A stretch of DNA of 22,533 nt from JANWYT01 sp046719465 (lineage in GTDB: Bacteria; Chloroflexota; Anaerolineae; Aggregatilineales; Phototrophicaceae): NCBI GenBank assembly GCA_046719465.1, contig JBDNCV010000060.1, positions 1 to 22,533 of the forward strand, given 5' to 3'. Positions 22,369 through 22,533 of this stretch are shown here, one piece after another. The notes beneath the pieces are model-generated. The model searched no databases. It was given only the letters and a program-made list of their open reading frames with translations, and was not told the DNA's origin. The number at the start of each line of letters is the position of its first letter. The stretch's first letter is position 1. The position numbers and the translations under genes are program-made.

Positions 22369-22533
22369 CTACTCCATACCAGCGAACACATCTGAAACCG
22401 GCACGGCAAAGCCGGGCAGCACTTCACCCCCGCGCAGCGTCTCGCCCATGCTCAGCAGGTGGCGCTCTGTCGGCGTGAACACCTCCACAAGTTTGAGGCG
22501 CGGGTACACCAGCCACACCAACGGGCAGCCGTG
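22369..22533 (-). CDS. Uma2-family (DUF820) putative nuclease, C-terminal part
   Basis: This partial gene enters from the right edge on the minus strand; only the last 54 residues and the stop are present. The fragment GCPLVWLVYPRLKLVEVFTP, then LRGGEVLPGFAVPVSDVF, is the characteristic C-terminus of the Uma2/DUF820 family. These have a restriction-endonuclease-like fold and are abundant in Chloroflexota and Cyanobacteria. The lysine-containing strand here sits in the expected place, but the upstream acidic active-site residues lie outside the window. Biological role unproven; relatives are often multicopy. It is read in the same direction as the DUF4230 pair, with 94 bases between its stop and their first ATG, and is not obviously part of that operon. 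Confidence 0.85.
   Translation of the reverse strand, partial: HGCPLVWLVYPRLKLVEVFTPTERHLLSMGETLRGGEVLPGFAVPVSDVFAGME

Overview
The window is GC-rich, densely coded bacterial chromosome with both strands used and short intergenic gaps. Gene content suggests a Chloroflexota bacterium, probably an Anaerolineae-like lineage. The indicators are a giant soluble PAS/GAF sensor kinase, tandem DUF4230 membrane proteins, a Uma2-family nuclease, a CoxE-type VWA protein, a pentapeptide-repeat protein, an FlK-like thioesterase and intergenic palindromic repeats. No rRNA or marker gene confirms this, so the taxonomy is an inference. I see no tRNA, rRNA, CRISPR array, transposase or phage gene.

Layout. 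Positions 20-3688 (+) hold a small membrane protein, a CoxE-like VWA protein and a PLP aminotransferase, with a repeat-bearing gap at 2050-2491. Positions 3728-8739 (+) hold a ~1426-residue soluble hybrid sensor kinase (pseudo-receiver, five PAS, two GAF, HisKA, HATPase) coupled by ATGA to a TPR-like protein. Positions 8746-10482 (-) hold a two-gene unit: a membrane-anchored TIR protein and a small exported four-cysteine protein. Upstream of it is an AT-rich stretch and then two repeat elements (10483-11112).

Positions 11113-12093 (+) encode a HAL2/CysQ-like bisphosphate nucleotidase. Positions 12102-13666 (-) encode an FlK-like thioesterase coupled to a CgeB-type glycosyltransferase. At 13814-14077 (+) is a stand-alone domain resembling the N-terminus of trypsin-like peptidases. 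Positions 14091-16592 (-) form an operon of M42 aminopeptidase, nucleotide-sugar epimerase and pentapeptide-repeat protein. Then come an unrecognised 136-residue protein (+), an FHA-domain membrane protein (-), an unrecognised 148-residue protein (+), a threonyl-tRNA synthetase lacking the TGS domain (+), two DUF4230 paralogues (-), and the C-terminus of a Uma2-family protein (-) cut by the window end.

Functional picture. Most of this is housekeeping and envelope or sensing function. The most unusual module is the TIR/exported-protein pair: the TIR domain is followed by an SH3-like segment and membrane helices, and it has alanine where NAD-cleaving TIR domains carry the catalytic glutamate. 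Intergenic DNA carries a recurrent class of near-perfect palindromes with two-base spacers. Two or three larger elements are bounded by inverted ends resembling GGGAGTGTCTAA. Promoters tend to follow a GCTAnAAT-type -10.
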